Positions 32,346 through 44,060 of a stretch of 64,000 nt of DNA are shown here, piece by piece (the first letter of the stretch is position 1; each line of letters begins with the position of its first letter). The DNA is taken from assembly GCA_022414725.1 (NCBI GenBank), contig CM039464.1:54873361-54937360 (forward strand). Direction: 5' to 3'. The notes beneath the pieces were generated by a model. The model was not told the DNA's origin and made no database searches. It was given only the letters and a program-made list of their open reading frames with translations. The position numbers were made by a program, and so were the translations under genes. The DNA is from Microglena sp. YARC (lineage: Eukaryota > Chlorophyta > Chlorophyceae > Chlamydomonadales > Chlamydomonadaceae).

Positions 32346-32545
32346 AACACGCTCACTGGAAGGCTGGACACAAGCAGGAGTGCAAGCAGTACACAAGCCA
32401 GGCAGGCAGCAGTACACAAGGCAGCCAGTAGAACACGCTCACTGGAAGGCTGGCCACAAGCAGGAGTGCAAGCAGTACACAAGCCAGGCAGGCAGCAGTA
32501 CGCAAGGCAGCCAGTAGAACACGCTCACTGGAAGGCACAAGCAGC
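32265..32545 (+). repeat. 86-bp tandem repeat of the MYND exon 3' half
   Basis: The segment gctcactggaaggctgg(c/a)cacaagcaggagtgc...gccagtagaacac is repeated with copies starting at 32265, 32351, 32437 and 32523 (the last partial). The period of 86 is not a multiple of 3, so each copy shifts frame. Confidence 0.85.
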
Positions 32546-33050
32546 AGTGCAAGCAGTGGGGCTGGAGCTGGAGGCAGCTGAGGCTGGGGCTGGAGCTGGA
32601 GCTAGAGGCAGCTGGCGCTGGGGCTGGGGCTGGAGCTGGAGGCAGCTGGGGCTGGGGCTGGAGCTAGAGGCAGCTGGGGCTGGGGCTGGGGCTGGAGCTG
32701 GAGGCAGCTGGGTCTGGGTCTGGGGCTGGAGCTGGAGGCAGCTGGGTCTGGGTCTGGGGCTGGAGCTGGAGGCAGCTGGGGCTGGGGCTGGGCTGGAGCT
32801 GGAGGCAGCTGAGGCTGGGGCTGGGGCTGGAGCTGGAGCTGGAGCTGGAGGCAGCTGGGGCTGGGTCTGGGGCGGGAGCTGGAGGCAGCTGGGGCCTGGA
32901 GCTGGAGCTGGAGGCAGCTGGGGCTGGGGCTGGGGCTGGGGCCTGGAGCTGGAGGCAGCTGGGGCTGGGGCTGGGGCTGGGGCTGGGGCTGGAGCTGGAG
33001 GCAGCTGAGTCAGACAACCGAGTCTGATTCGTACATGTTCTAATGGCAAC

Positions 33051-33080
<30 letters not shown>
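32546..33080 (+). repeat. GGGGCTGGAGCTGGAGGCAGCTG satellite and poly-A
   Basis: Tandem GGCTGGGGCTGGAGCTGGAGGCAGCT units to 33007, then a poly-A run at 33051-33080. Open frames here are repeat artefacts. Confidence 0.85.
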
Positions 33081-33082
<2 letters not shown>

Positions 33083-34013
33083 AGAGATAGCAATAAACAA
33101 TGCTGGTCATGGATTACTTATGTGCATTCAGAGATTAGGCCTTGTAGAACATTTATCTGATATTATTCAAGATAATCAGACTTCACTGAGCAAAATTGAT
33201 GAAGGCATTTTTTAAATAATGTCACAGTGGCACTGAAAAGTGAAACGCTGGCTGAATGCACGATGGGATAATAATAATAATTGTTACTAGGTTCTATATG
33301 AATGGCCGAATGCGTGATGGGAAGGAATTGTGTCGTACTACACATTTTAATTGTGTCTTAATAATAATAATTGTTACAAGGTTCTATACGCCATACCTGG
33401 CGTCTAATCGTCTGCTGTAACGAGTGAAATCGAGATTCAACAGTGGCCTCGCTGTTTTGATTGTCTGTGCCGAGGATGAGATCGGGCTACAATTAGTAGC
33501 TTGGACGTTAATGCTTATCGATGATAAGTCTTAACTCCGACACAGACCACAACGATTTATACTGTTGACTAAACAGTTTGACGGAACACATCAGCAACGG
33601 TTGATGTGAGAAGACGATGGATGTATCACGAACTACGTGATGACACTTGGAACGGCCGATATGTTGATCAGACATATCGGACGCTCTAGTATGACAAGCG
33701 GAACAGATGCTTGATAAGCGGAACGGACGCTTGAACGGGCGGTCAATAGGACTGACCTTGACTAGTCAACGATGACTCTTCACTTCTTGGAGGCGTCCCT
33801 CAATAGTGATTATGGGTGAGGATACGCATGTAAACAACTGTTACATCTGCACATTGCAGTTAACAATACCCCCCGTGCGATAACCACGGAGACTAGGGAC
33901 TTCTGGAGCACATGTCAGTGCAGATTCGAACCGGAGATCTCCGGCTGTGGTGACCATATTTAACGACCGCTCAACCACTTCGGTCCAAAGAGCACCACTG
34001 CCACTAGCAAGGA
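33081..34013. other. Intergenic sequence, no gene recognised
   Basis: A duplicated motif (ataataataattgttac(a/t)aggttctat) lies near 33270 and 33360. Nothing coding is supported apart from the tRNA-like stretch listed below. Confidence 0.4.
33912..33988 (-). tRNA. tRNA-like sequence, probably a pseudogene or SINE head
   Basis: On the minus strand it reads ccgaagtggttgagcggtcg, which fits an A-box (TGGTTGAGCGG), and ccggttcgaatctg, which fits a B-box (GGTTCGAATC), at tRNA-like spacing. The acceptor stem does not pair convincingly and the T stem has a mismatch. I cannot assign an anticodon. Confidence 0.3.
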
Positions 34014-34246
34014 GTAGGGCGTACCAGGATTACCCGTATGGTTACCCTTGTAACCAACCCCATCGACGTTTCTGGCGAATTTCATCTTCCATACCGCACC
34101 ATTTCTGCACAACCTAGGCTGAGCGTGTCCTCTACCCTCTCAGTTTTCTTCATGTCTAAGGCCAGGCACGGTGGTCGCGTGAGATCGGCACTCGGGCCGG
34201 CCCCGCTTGGTGATCTATAACCGGGATGCGACGTTTAAATGGTGAA

Positions 34247-34540
34247 GTCATCGGACCAAGTTGGAAGGTTGGTTTGGGTAGCCACATGGCATACTTGGGG
34301 GGTGCATTGAGTACACACATATGTGGGCGGGGAGGTCTGGATATGCCTCATGGACACCATGTGTGATTCTAATCTTGGTATGCCCAAATAGGGCTGCTTA
34401 GGTAGGGTAATCTGGCACATACTGGCAAGTGTGTGGCCCAGGGCACACATCTGGCAGCTCTACCTATCATGTATGTGTACTCCATGCATGCCCCAAACAT
34501 GCCATGTGGCTACCCAAACAAAGCTTGCTACTCGGTCCGT
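34247..34540. repeat. Fold-back inside the array spacer
   Basis: tttgggtagccacatggcat at about 34274-34293 is mirrored by atgccatgtggctacccaaa at about 34500-34519. The flanking blocks (tgcattgagtacacacat / atgtgtactccatgca; tcggacc / ggtccg) also pair imperfectly. It is repeated in every unit. It may be a small non-autonomous hairpin element trapped in the duplicated spacer. Confidence 0.55.
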
Positions 34541-34752
34541 TCACTTTCATTTTTTAAAGCTATAGTCTAGTGGCGTGTGTGCAATGTCAATAGCCTATTT
34601 ACATTCCATTTGGGCATGGGGAGAGAAGGCTCAGCTTACAGAAGGATGGACATGCTACACGACATGAAATCACTTGTAAGAGGTCCTAACTGCAAACCAT
34701 ATCCAAGGGGATGTATCCTTCTTCACGTAGGATATACAAAATTAAATAGAAA

Positions 34753-36521
34753 TACGGGTAATCCTGGTCCAGCCTAAGAGATGGACCTACCCATGCCCTT
34801 GAAGGTATGGTATTATTGTATTGTATTACACAAATCTTGTCAATCTTGTTGACTGTCACTTTCAAAGAACATACCAACATGTACTTGGAGTGTTGCAGAA
34901 TGGCAGTCTTCCTTATTGGGTCATTGGAGATGGGAGGCGAATTTCAAAGGGAGGGATCATGAACATGGATAGTGTCTTGTAACACATAGTTATCAATATT
35001 CTCATAAAATCCCAACTCTTATATTTATTGACAAGGTTGTGCATGCCATGCAGTTGGGACTCAAGGGTCACTATTATCATCCCAAACAACAACAAGTCCT
35101 TGCTCATCATGCCACTTATGGCATGCCCATTCATCTCAGTATTCTATGTGACACTAGAGCAACACTAGACCTAGACCCCAACATCTGAAAGCAGTCATAC
35201 TTAGTGGTGGGAGCACCACTTCCCATCCTCATTGTGCACCAATTTCAACCTCTCTTGGAATCCAGCATGAAGAGCATTGATAGACTTGAGCTCAATGCTG
35301 GCCCATGCAGCCTCTATCAGTTTCCTCCAGTTAGGTCCACTCTTAGCATTCTTCCTACACATCTTGCCTTGGAGGATGCCCCATTCATTCTCAATGATGT
35401 TCAAGTCCAGGATTGTGCTGGGTAATCCTTAACCACCTTCACACCCATCTTATCCAAGGCAGGCCTGCTGTCCTTGGAGAAGTGTTGCTTGGCATGATCC
35501 ATGATGAGCTTGTAGCCACCCCCCCTCCTCCCAGCTGTATAGGTCTGGATCTCCTCATGTAGATTTTTCATCATCTCAATGAAGTGCTCTGACTTGAAGG
35601 TTTCAGAGCTCTTCTTCTGTTTGAGGTTTTTTAGGGTCAGGGGAGGGAGGCACAAAATGCAGCTTAGACTTAAAGTCCTTGCCCACAGCCCCATAGAACC
35701 TAAACACCCAAGGTGTCCCTGGTTTGGCCCCCAAGTGTGGGGGTGCCTCAATGCCCTTCTTCTTGCAGACATCTTGCCATGCATAATCAAGAATCCCAAA
35801 CTGGTATTTGTAGCAGTAAAGGTCCTTTGCATCCAGGAAGACCCAAGTATCAAAAAGCATTGGACCTGGAGTCTTTCCACTTGTGGCAGAAGTCCACTCT
35901 AGCTTTCTTGTTGACACCACCTAGGCTCCTCTTATTGCCAACCTTCAGCCAGGTCAGAGGCTTCCTGCCTCCATGGAGAATCCTACACACAGAGGTGTGA
36001 GAGATGCTGATCCCATGCTTTAGGGTGAGGGTTGAGGCTATTGATCTTGAAGAGGACCAGTCTTGGCCATCCTCTTGATCTTCGTCCTCACGGGCTGCTT
36101 GTAAGGGGACTGCGGAACTTGTCGAGGCTTTTCCCCAAGGTCCACTTTCTCCAATCCTTGCAGCTGTTCGGCAGGTTTCCATCTCCTAACGGTCTCTAGA
36201 TTACACGGAACCTGACGACCTATGCAGCATTAGAGAAACCCTGCCGGGACAGATCAACTATCAACTGCCGTTGTTCCCTAGTTAATCTCTTGGGAATTCG
36301 AGGCATGGGAAAGAGGGTAGGAATATACGAAATGCTACTTTTACAAGGTTATAAATGGCTCCAACGCCGAGGCCTCCCGTTTCCAAGCCCAAGGGAGGCG
36401 GTACATTTACAGTAACTTCATCCTCCTACCGTACCACATGAGAGCACTTAGAACAACGCGCTTTCGCAAATTATGGATATTATACCCAATGAGCGCATAG
36501 GGCGTACCAGGATTACCCGTA
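34753..36521 (-). mobile_element. Tc1/IS630-type transposon, copy 1
   Basis: Bounded by 14-bp inverted repeats CGGGTAATCCTGGT (34755-34768) and its reverse complement (36506-36519), each flanked by TA, the usual target of the Tc1/mariner superfamily. The length of 1769 bp fits the group. It encodes one transposase on the minus strand. Confidence 0.75.
35201..36306 (-). pseudogene. DDE transposase, copy 1 (frameshifted)
   Basis: From ATG at 36306 the minus strand encodes an N-terminal helix-turn-helix region (LTREQRQLIVDLSGRVFS, NLETVRRW), then SISHTSVCRILH, and the catalytic core: FLDAKDLY (first Asp), LIMDHAKQH (second Asp) and WDLNIIENEW (Glu), the last two about 35 residues apart. The end is NEDGKWCSHH. 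Full length would be about 368 residues. Single-base indels break the frame in several places. Confidence 0.7.
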
Positions 36522-37236
36522 TGGTTACCCTTGTAACCAACCCCATCGACGTTTCTGGCGAATTTCATCTTCCATACCGCACCATTTCTGCACAACCTAG
36601 GCTGAGCGTGTCCTCTACCCTCTCAGTTTTCTTCATGTCTAAGGCCAGGCACGGTGGTCGCGTGAGATCGGCACTCGGGCCGGCCCCGCTTGGTGATCTA
36701 TAACCGGGATGCGACGTTTAAATGGTGAAGTCATCGGACCAAGTTGGAAGGTTGGTTTGGGTAGCCACATGGCATACTTGGGGGGTGCATTGAGTACACA
36801 CATATGTGGGCGGGGAGGTCTGGATATGCCTCATGGACACCATGTGTGATTCTAATCTTGGTATGCCCAAATAGGGCTGCTTAGGTAGGGTAATCTGGCA
36901 CATACTGGCAAGTGTGTGGCCCAGGGCACACATCTGGCAGCTCTACCTATCATGTATGTGTACTCCATGCATGCCCCAAACATGCCATGTGGCTACCCAA
37001 ACAAAGCTTGCTACTCGGTCCGTTCACTTTCATTTTTTAAAGCTATAGTCTAGTGGCGTGTGTGCAATGTCAATAGCCTATTTACATTCCATTTGGGGCA
37101 TGGGGAGAGAAGGCTCAGCTTACAGAAGGATGGACATGCTACACGACATGAAATCACTTGTAAGAGGTCCTAACTGCAAACCATATCCAAGGGGATGTAT
37201 CCTTCTTCACGTAGGATATACAAAATTAAATAGAAA

Positions 37237-39006
37237 TACGGGTAATCCTGGTCCAGCCTAAGAGATGGACCTACCCATGCCCTTGAAGGTATGGTATTAT
37301 TGTATTGTATTACACAAATCTTGTCAATCTTGTTGACTGTCACTTTCAAAGAACATACCAACATGTACTTGGAGTGTTGCAGAATGGCAGTCTTCCTTAT
37401 TGGTCATTGGAGATGGGAGGCGAATTTCAAAGGGAGGGATCATGAACATGGATAGTGTCTTGTAACACATAGTTATCAATATTCTCATAAAATCCCAACT
37501 CTTATATTTATTGACAAGGTTGTGCATGCCATGCAGTTGGGACTCAAGGGTCACTATTATCATCCCAAACAACAACAAGTCCTTGCTCATCATGCCACTT
37601 ATGGCATGCCCATTCATCTCAGTATTCTATGTGACACTAGAGCAAACACTAGACCTAGACCCCAACATCTGAAAGCAGTCATACTTAGTGGTGGGAGCAC
37701 CACTTCCCATCCTCATTGTGCACCAATTTCAACCTCTCTTGGAATCCAGCATGAAGAGCATTGATAGACTTGAGCTCAATGCTGGCCCATGCAGCCTCTA
37801 TCAGTTTCCTCCAGTTAGGTCCACTCTTAGCATTCTTCCTACACATCTTGCCCTTGGAGGATGCCCCATTCATTCTCAATGATGTTCAAGTCCCAGGATT
37901 GTGCTGGGTAATCCTTAACCACCTTCACACCCATCTTATCCAAGGCAGGCCTGCTGTCCTTGAGAAGTGTTGCTTGGCATGATCCATGATGAGCTTGTAG
38001 CCACCCCCCCTCCTCCCAGCTGTATAGGTCTGGATCTCCTCATGTAGATTTTTCATCATCTCAATGAAGTGCTCTGACTTGAAGGTTTCAGAGCTCTTCT
38101 TCTGTTTGAGGTTTTTAGGGTCAGGGGAGGGAGGCACAAAATGCAGCTTAGACTTAAAGTCCTTGCCCACAGCCCCATAGAACCTAAACACCCAAGGTGT
38201 CCCTGGTTTGGCCCCCAAGTGTGGGGGTGCCTCAATGCCCTTCTTCTTGCAGACATCTTGCCATGCATAATCAAGAATCCCAAACTGGTATTTGTAGCAG
38301 TAAAGGTCCTTTGCATCCAGGAAGACCCAAGTATCAAAAGCATTGGACCTGGAGTCTTTCCACTTGTGGCAGAAGTCCACTCTAGCTTTCTTGTTGACAC
38401 CACCTAGGCTCCTCTTATTGCCAACCTTCAGCCAGGTCAGAGGCTTCCTGCCTCCATGGAGAATCCTACACACAGAGGTGTGAGAGATGCTGATCCCATG
38501 CTTTAGGGTGAGGGTTGAGGCTATTGATCTTGAAGAGGGACCCAGTCTTGGCCATCCTCTTGATCTTCGTCCTCACGGGCTGCTTGTAAGGGGACTGCGG
38601 AACTTGTCGAGGCTTTTCCCCAAGGTCCACTTTCTCCAATCCTTGCAGCTGTTCGGCAGGTTTCCATCTCCTAACGGTCTCTAGATTACACGGAACCTGA
38701 CGACCTATGGCAGCATTAGAGAAAACCCTGCCGGACAGATCAACTATCAACTGCCGTTGTTCCCTAGTTAATCTCTTGGGAATTCGAGGCATGGGAAGAG
38801 GGTAGGAATATACGAAATGCTACTTTTACAAGGTTATAAATGGCTCCAACGCCGAGGCCTCCCGTTTCCAAGCCCAAGGGAGGCGGTACATTTACAGTAA
38901 CTTCATCCTCCTTACCGTACCACATGAGAGCACTTAGAACAACGCGCTTTCGCAAATTATGATATTATACCCAATGAGCGCATAGGGCGTACCAGGATTA
39001 CCCGTA
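37237..39006 (-). mobile_element. Tc1/IS630-type transposon, copy 2
   Basis: The same terminal repeats as copy 1 (left end at 37237, right end at 39006), 1770 bp, TA at both ends. Confidence 0.75.
37685..38792 (-). pseudogene. DDE transposase, copy 2 (frameshifted)
   Basis: ATG at 38792 (MPRIPKRLTREQRQL) to TAA at 37685-37687. The longest clean stretch covers the central catalytic region from SVCRILHG to LIMDHAKQHFS. The indels that break it are at different positions from those of copy 1, so at least some are likely sequencing or assembly errors rather than inherited mutations. Confidence 0.7.
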
Positions 39007-39729
39007 TGGTTACCCTTGTAACCAACCCCATCGACGTTTCTGGCGAATTTCATCTTCCATACCGCACCATTTCTGCACAAACCTAGGCTGAGCGTGTCCT
39101 CTACCCTCTCAGTTTTCTTCATGTCTAAGGCCAGGCACCGGTGGTCGCGTGAGATCGGCACTCGGGCCGGCCCCCCAACCCGCTTGGTGATCTATAACCG
39201 GGATGCGACGTTTAAATGGTGAAGTCATCGGACCAAGTTGGAAGGTTGGTTTGGGTAGCCACATGGCATACTTGGGGGGTGCATTGAGTACACACATATG
39301 TGGGCGGGAGGTCTGGATATGCCTCATGGACACCATGTGTGATTCTAATCTTGGTATGCCCAAAATAGGCTGCTTAGGTAGGGTAATCTGGCACATACTG
39401 GCAAGTGTGTGGCCCAGGGCACACATCTGGCAGCTCTACCTATCATGTATGTGTACTCCATGCATGCCCCAAACATGCCATGTGGCTACCCAAACAAAGC
39501 TTGCTACTCGGTCCGTTTCACTTTCATTTTTTAAAGCTATAGTCTAGTGGCGTGTGTGCAATGTCAATAGCCTATTTACATTCCATTTGGGGCATGGGGA
39601 GAGAAGGCTCAGCTTACAGAAGGATGGACATGCTACACGACATGAAATCACTTGTAAGAGGTCCTAACTGCAAACCATATCCAAGGGGATGTATCCTTCT
39701 TCACGTAGGATATACAAATTAAATAGAAA

Positions 39730-41510
39730 TACGGGTAATCCTGGTCCAGCCTAAGAGATGGACCTACCCATGCCCTTGAAGGTATGGTATTATTGTATTG
39801 TATTACACAAATCTTGTCAATCTTGTTGACTGTCACTTTCAAAGAACATACCAACATGTACTTGGAGTGTTGCAGAATGGCAGTCTTCCTTATTGGGTCA
39901 TTGGAGATGGGAGGCGAATTTCAAAGGGAGGGATCATGAACATGGATAGTGTCTTGTAACACATAGTTATCAATATTCTCATAAAATCCCAACTCTTATA
40001 TTTATTGACAAGGTTGTGCATGCCATGCAGTTGGGACTCAAGGGTCACTATTATCATCCCAAACAACAACAAGTCCTTGCTCATCATGCCACTTATGGCA
40101 TGCCCATTCATCTCAGTATTCTATGTGACACTAGAGCAACACTAAGACCTAGACCCCAACATCTGAAAGCAGTCATACTTAGTGGTGGGAGCACCACTTC
40201 CCATCCTCATTGTGCACCAATTTCAACCTCTCTTGGAATCCAGCATGAAGAGCATTGATAGACTTGAGCTCAATGCTGGCCCATGCAGCCTCTATCAGTT
40301 TCCTCCAGTTAGGTCCACTCTTAGCATTCTTCCTACACATCTTGCCTTGGAGGATGCCCCATTCATTCTCAATGATGTTCAAGTCCCAGGATTGTGCTGG
40401 GTAATCCTTAACCACCTTCACACCCATCTTATCCAAGGCAGGCCTGCTGTCCTTGGAGAAGTGTTGCTTGGCATGATCCATGATGAGCTTGTAGCCACCC
40501 CCCCTCCTCCCAGCTGTATAGGTCTGGATCTCCTCATGTAGATTTTTCATCATCTCAATGAAGTGCTCTGACTGAAGGTTTCAGAGCTCTTCTTCTGTTT
40601 GAGGTTTTTAGGGTCAGGGAGGGAGGCACAAAATGCAGCTTAGACTTAAAGTCCTTGCCCACAGCCCATAGAACCTAAACACCCAAGGTGTCCCTGGTTT
40701 GGCCCCCAAGTGTGGGGGTGCCTCAATGCCCTTCTTCTTGCAGACATCTTGCCATGCATAATCAAGAATCCCAAACTGGTATTTGTAGCAGTAAAGGTCC
40801 TTTGCATCCAGGAAGACCCAAGTATCAAAAGCATTGGACCTGGAGTCTTTCCACTTGTGGCAGAAGTCCCACTCTAGCTTTCTTGTTGACACCACCTAGG
40901 CTCCTCTTATTGCCAAACCTTCAGCCAGGTCAGAGGCTTCCTGCCTCCATGGAGAATCCTACACACAGAGGTGTGAGAGATGCTGATCCCATGCTTTAGG
41001 GTGAGGGTTGAGGCTATTGATCTTGAAGAGGGACCAGTCTTGGCCATCCTCTTGATCTTCGTCCTCACGGCTGCTTGTAAGGGACTGCGGAACTTGTCGA
41101 GGCTTTTCCCCAAGGTCCACTTTCTCCAATCCTTGCAGCTGTTCGGCAGGTTTCCATCTCCTAACGGTCTCTAGATTACACGGAACCTGACGACCTATGG
41201 CAGCATTAGAGAAACCCTGCCGGGACAGATCAACTATTCAACTGCCGTTGTTCCCTAGTTAATCTCTTGGGAATTCGAGGCATGGGAAGAGGGTAGGAAT
41301 ATACGAAATGCTACTTTTACAAGGTTATAAATGGCTCCAACGCCGAGGCCTCCCGTTTCCAAGCCCAAGGGAGGCGGTACATTTACAGTAACTTCATCCT
41401 GCCTACCGTACCACATGAGAGCACTTAGAACAAACGCGCTTTTCCCGCAAATTATGGACTTTACTATTATATCCCAATGAGCGCATAGGGCGTACCAGGA
41501 TGTACCCGTA
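39730..41510 (-). mobile_element. Tc1/IS630-type transposon, copy 3
   Basis: Left terminal repeat at 39730; the right one ends at 41510 with extra bases (accaggatgtacccgta). Length about 1781 bp. Confidence 0.7.
40179..41283 (-). pseudogene. DDE transposase, copy 3 (frameshifted)
   Basis: ATG at 41283, stop at 40179. The C-terminal part from MMKNLHEEIQ through the Asp (MDHAKQHFSKD) and Glu (WDLNIIENEW) motifs to the stop is uninterrupted here, unlike in copies 1 and 2. The N-terminal part is frameshifted. Confidence 0.7.
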
Positions 41511-41976
41511 TGGTTACCCTTGTAACCCAACCCCATCGACTTTCTGGCGAATTTTCATCTTCCATACCGCACCATTTCTGCACACCTAGCTGAGCTGTCC
41601 TCTACCCTCTGCAGTTTCTTCATGTCTCAAGGCCAGGCACGGTGGTCGCGTTGAGATCGGCACTCGGGCCCGGCCCGTTGTGATCTTATAACCGGGATGC
41701 GACGTGTTAAATGTAGAAGTCATTCGGACCAAGTTGGAAGTTGGTTTGGGTAGCACATGGCATACTTGGGGGGTGCATTGCAGTACCACACATATGTGGG
41801 CGGGGGAAGGTCTGGATATGCCTCATGGACACCATGTGTTGATTCTAATCTTAGGTTATGCCCAAATGAGGGCTGCGTAGAGGAATCTGGCAATTACGGC
41901 AAGTGTTGGTGGCCCAGGGCCACACATCTGGCAGCCTCTACCTATCATGTATGTGTACTCCATGCCATGCCCCAAA

Positions 41977-42976
41977 NNNNNNNNNNNNNNNNNNNNNNNN
42001 NNNNNNNNNNNNNNNNNNNNNNNNNNNNNNNNNNNNNNNNNNNNNNNNNNNNNNNNNNNNNNNNNNNNNNNNNNNNNNNNNNNNNNNNNNNNNNNNNNNN
42101 NNNNNNNNNNNNNNNNNNNNNNNNNNNNNNNNNNNNNNNNNNNNNNNNNNNNNNNNNNNNNNNNNNNNNNNNNNNNNNNNNNNNNNNNNNNNNNNNNNNN
42201 NNNNNNNNNNNNNNNNNNNNNNNNNNNNNNNNNNNNNNNNNNNNNNNNNNNNNNNNNNNNNNNNNNNNNNNNNNNNNNNNNNNNNNNNNNNNNNNNNNNN
42301 NNNNNNNNNNNNNNNNNNNNNNNNNNNNNNNNNNNNNNNNNNNNNNNNNNNNNNNNNNNNNNNNNNNNNNNNNNNNNNNNNNNNNNNNNNNNNNNNNNNN
42401 NNNNNNNNNNNNNNNNNNNNNNNNNNNNNNNNNNNNNNNNNNNNNNNNNNNNNNNNNNNNNNNNNNNNNNNNNNNNNNNNNNNNNNNNNNNNNNNNNNNN
42501 NNNNNNNNNNNNNNNNNNNNNNNNNNNNNNNNNNNNNNNNNNNNNNNNNNNNNNNNNNNNNNNNNNNNNNNNNNNNNNNNNNNNNNNNNNNNNNNNNNNN
42601 NNNNNNNNNNNNNNNNNNNNNNNNNNNNNNNNNNNNNNNNNNNNNNNNNNNNNNNNNNNNNNNNNNNNNNNNNNNNNNNNNNNNNNNNNNNNNNNNNNNN
42701 NNNNNNNNNNNNNNNNNNNNNNNNNNNNNNNNNNNNNNNNNNNNNNNNNNNNNNNNNNNNNNNNNNNNNNNNNNNNNNNNNNNNNNNNNNNNNNNNNNNN
42801 NNNNNNNNNNNNNNNNNNNNNNNNNNNNNNNNNNNNNNNNNNNNNNNNNNNNNNNNNNNNNNNNNNNNNNNNNNNNNNNNNNNNNNNNNNNNNNNNNNNN
42901 NNNNNNNNNNNNNNNNNNNNNNNNNNNNNNNNNNNNNNNNNNNNNNNNNNNNNNNNNNNNNNNNNNNNNNNNNNNN
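41977..42976. other. Assembly gap, exactly 1000 N
   Basis: A run of 1000 N, a conventional size for a gap of unknown length. Open frames across it are meaningless. Confidence 0.98.
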
Positions 42977-43320
42977 AGAGAGAGTCTTTGTCACTCAGGG
43001 CCACACTGTATTCACCTAGGCGCGCATGATGTGTATCTCATTTGGATATCACACATGAGCTTTGTCATAATTATGATCGCTTTGTCACGAATTAATGATC
43101 GCTTTGTCAGAATTGTCTGATTACTGTCGTTGTCATAATTGGTCAGAATTACTCGATGTTTGTCCTAATGTCAGAATTACTCGTTCTTGGTCATGAATTA
43201 TTCGATGTTTGTCAGAATTACTCGATTTTGTATAATTGTAACGAATTACTCGATGGCTTTGTCATATTGTCAGAATTTACTGAATCGTTTGTCAGGTGTT
43301 ATAAGAATAAATTAACGGAT
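42977..43320 (+). repeat. Degraded copy of the 60.6-61.6 kb satellites
   Basis: ggccacactgtattcacctaggcgcgcatgatgtgta, then cacacatgagctttgtca, then tttgtcacgaattaatgatcgc units. This is the 75-bp unit followed by the cgaattactcgatcgctttgtca unit in the same order as at 61040-61400, but with many small indels. Confidence 0.7.
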
Positions 43321-44060
43321 GAGATCTTACATGTCAACATCCAACTAAGAATAAGAATAAAGGATACTCCAGTCTTTGCTTGCACTGGGCTGGTAAAGAA
43401 ACCTGGAGAAAGGAGCACACACTCTCCCCCTTTTGCTGGCCTTGCTTTACTCATCGATGGAATGCTGCAGCTGCACCTTGATGTGTCTCTCTTTTCATCC
43501 CACCCTTTCCTCACTCATGAGGAATAGAGAAAACCCTAGTGCTATTAAAGACTTTTTAAACCCTAGAGCTGACCCCTTTGCTTTTTTGGCTTTTTTTTAA
43601 ACGACTTTTTAACCAATACTCTTTTAAACGCCCAGACTGAGAGGTTCATGTGAACACTGAACAACTAGGGCAAGTGCAGGGTGCACACACCTTCCTCACC
43701 ATTTCAGCGCACCACTTCACAATTGTTTGAACATGACAACGCAAATTTCTCACACCCAAGCACGCACACCACTCACCAGAATCTTGACAATGCCTCCTCA
43801 GTGGTGGTAGTTGGCATCTATGCTATCACACACACACCACTGATACAACACCACCAAACAACCAATACACACACACAACCACCACTGAAAATACACACCA
43901 ACTACACACACTGATGCTGAATACACACACAAACAATGCAGGTGGCTAAACCACACAAACATGGATAGCACACACCACTATCCACACATAATCGCACCAA
44001 GCCACACACATAACACACACCACCATACTCACACAATGCAGATAGTTACTGCAAATTAAA
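43321..44060. other. No gene recognised
   Basis: An open frame to 43527 shows no motif. Bases 43680-44040 are CACACAC-rich. Confidence 0.4.

Larger units (their letters stand above)
34014..41976 (-). mobile_element. Tandem array of a 2.48-kb unit carrying a Tc1/IS630-type transposon
   Basis: The block beginning tagggcgtaccaggattaccc recurs at 34017, 36500, 38985 and 41488 (periods 2483, 2485, 2503). Each unit has a ~715-bp spacer and a ~1.77-kb element with a minus-strand transposase. Units are near-identical apart from single-base insertions and deletions, which become frequent in the last copy next to the gap, suggesting poor consensus quality there. The fourth unit is cut by the gap. Confidence 0.8.

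Noticed and set aside
32466..33110. Gly/Ala/Trp-rich or Pro/Ala/Ser-rich frames
   Set aside because: Translation of the GGGGCTGGAGCTGG satellite; no independent coding support.
41757..43120. Long frames across the N run
   Set aside because: They consist almost entirely of unknown bases.
43304..43527. Open frame containing LVKKPGERSTHSPPFAGLALLI
   Set aside because: No family motif, no splice context, and it begins inside the degraded satellite after the gap.
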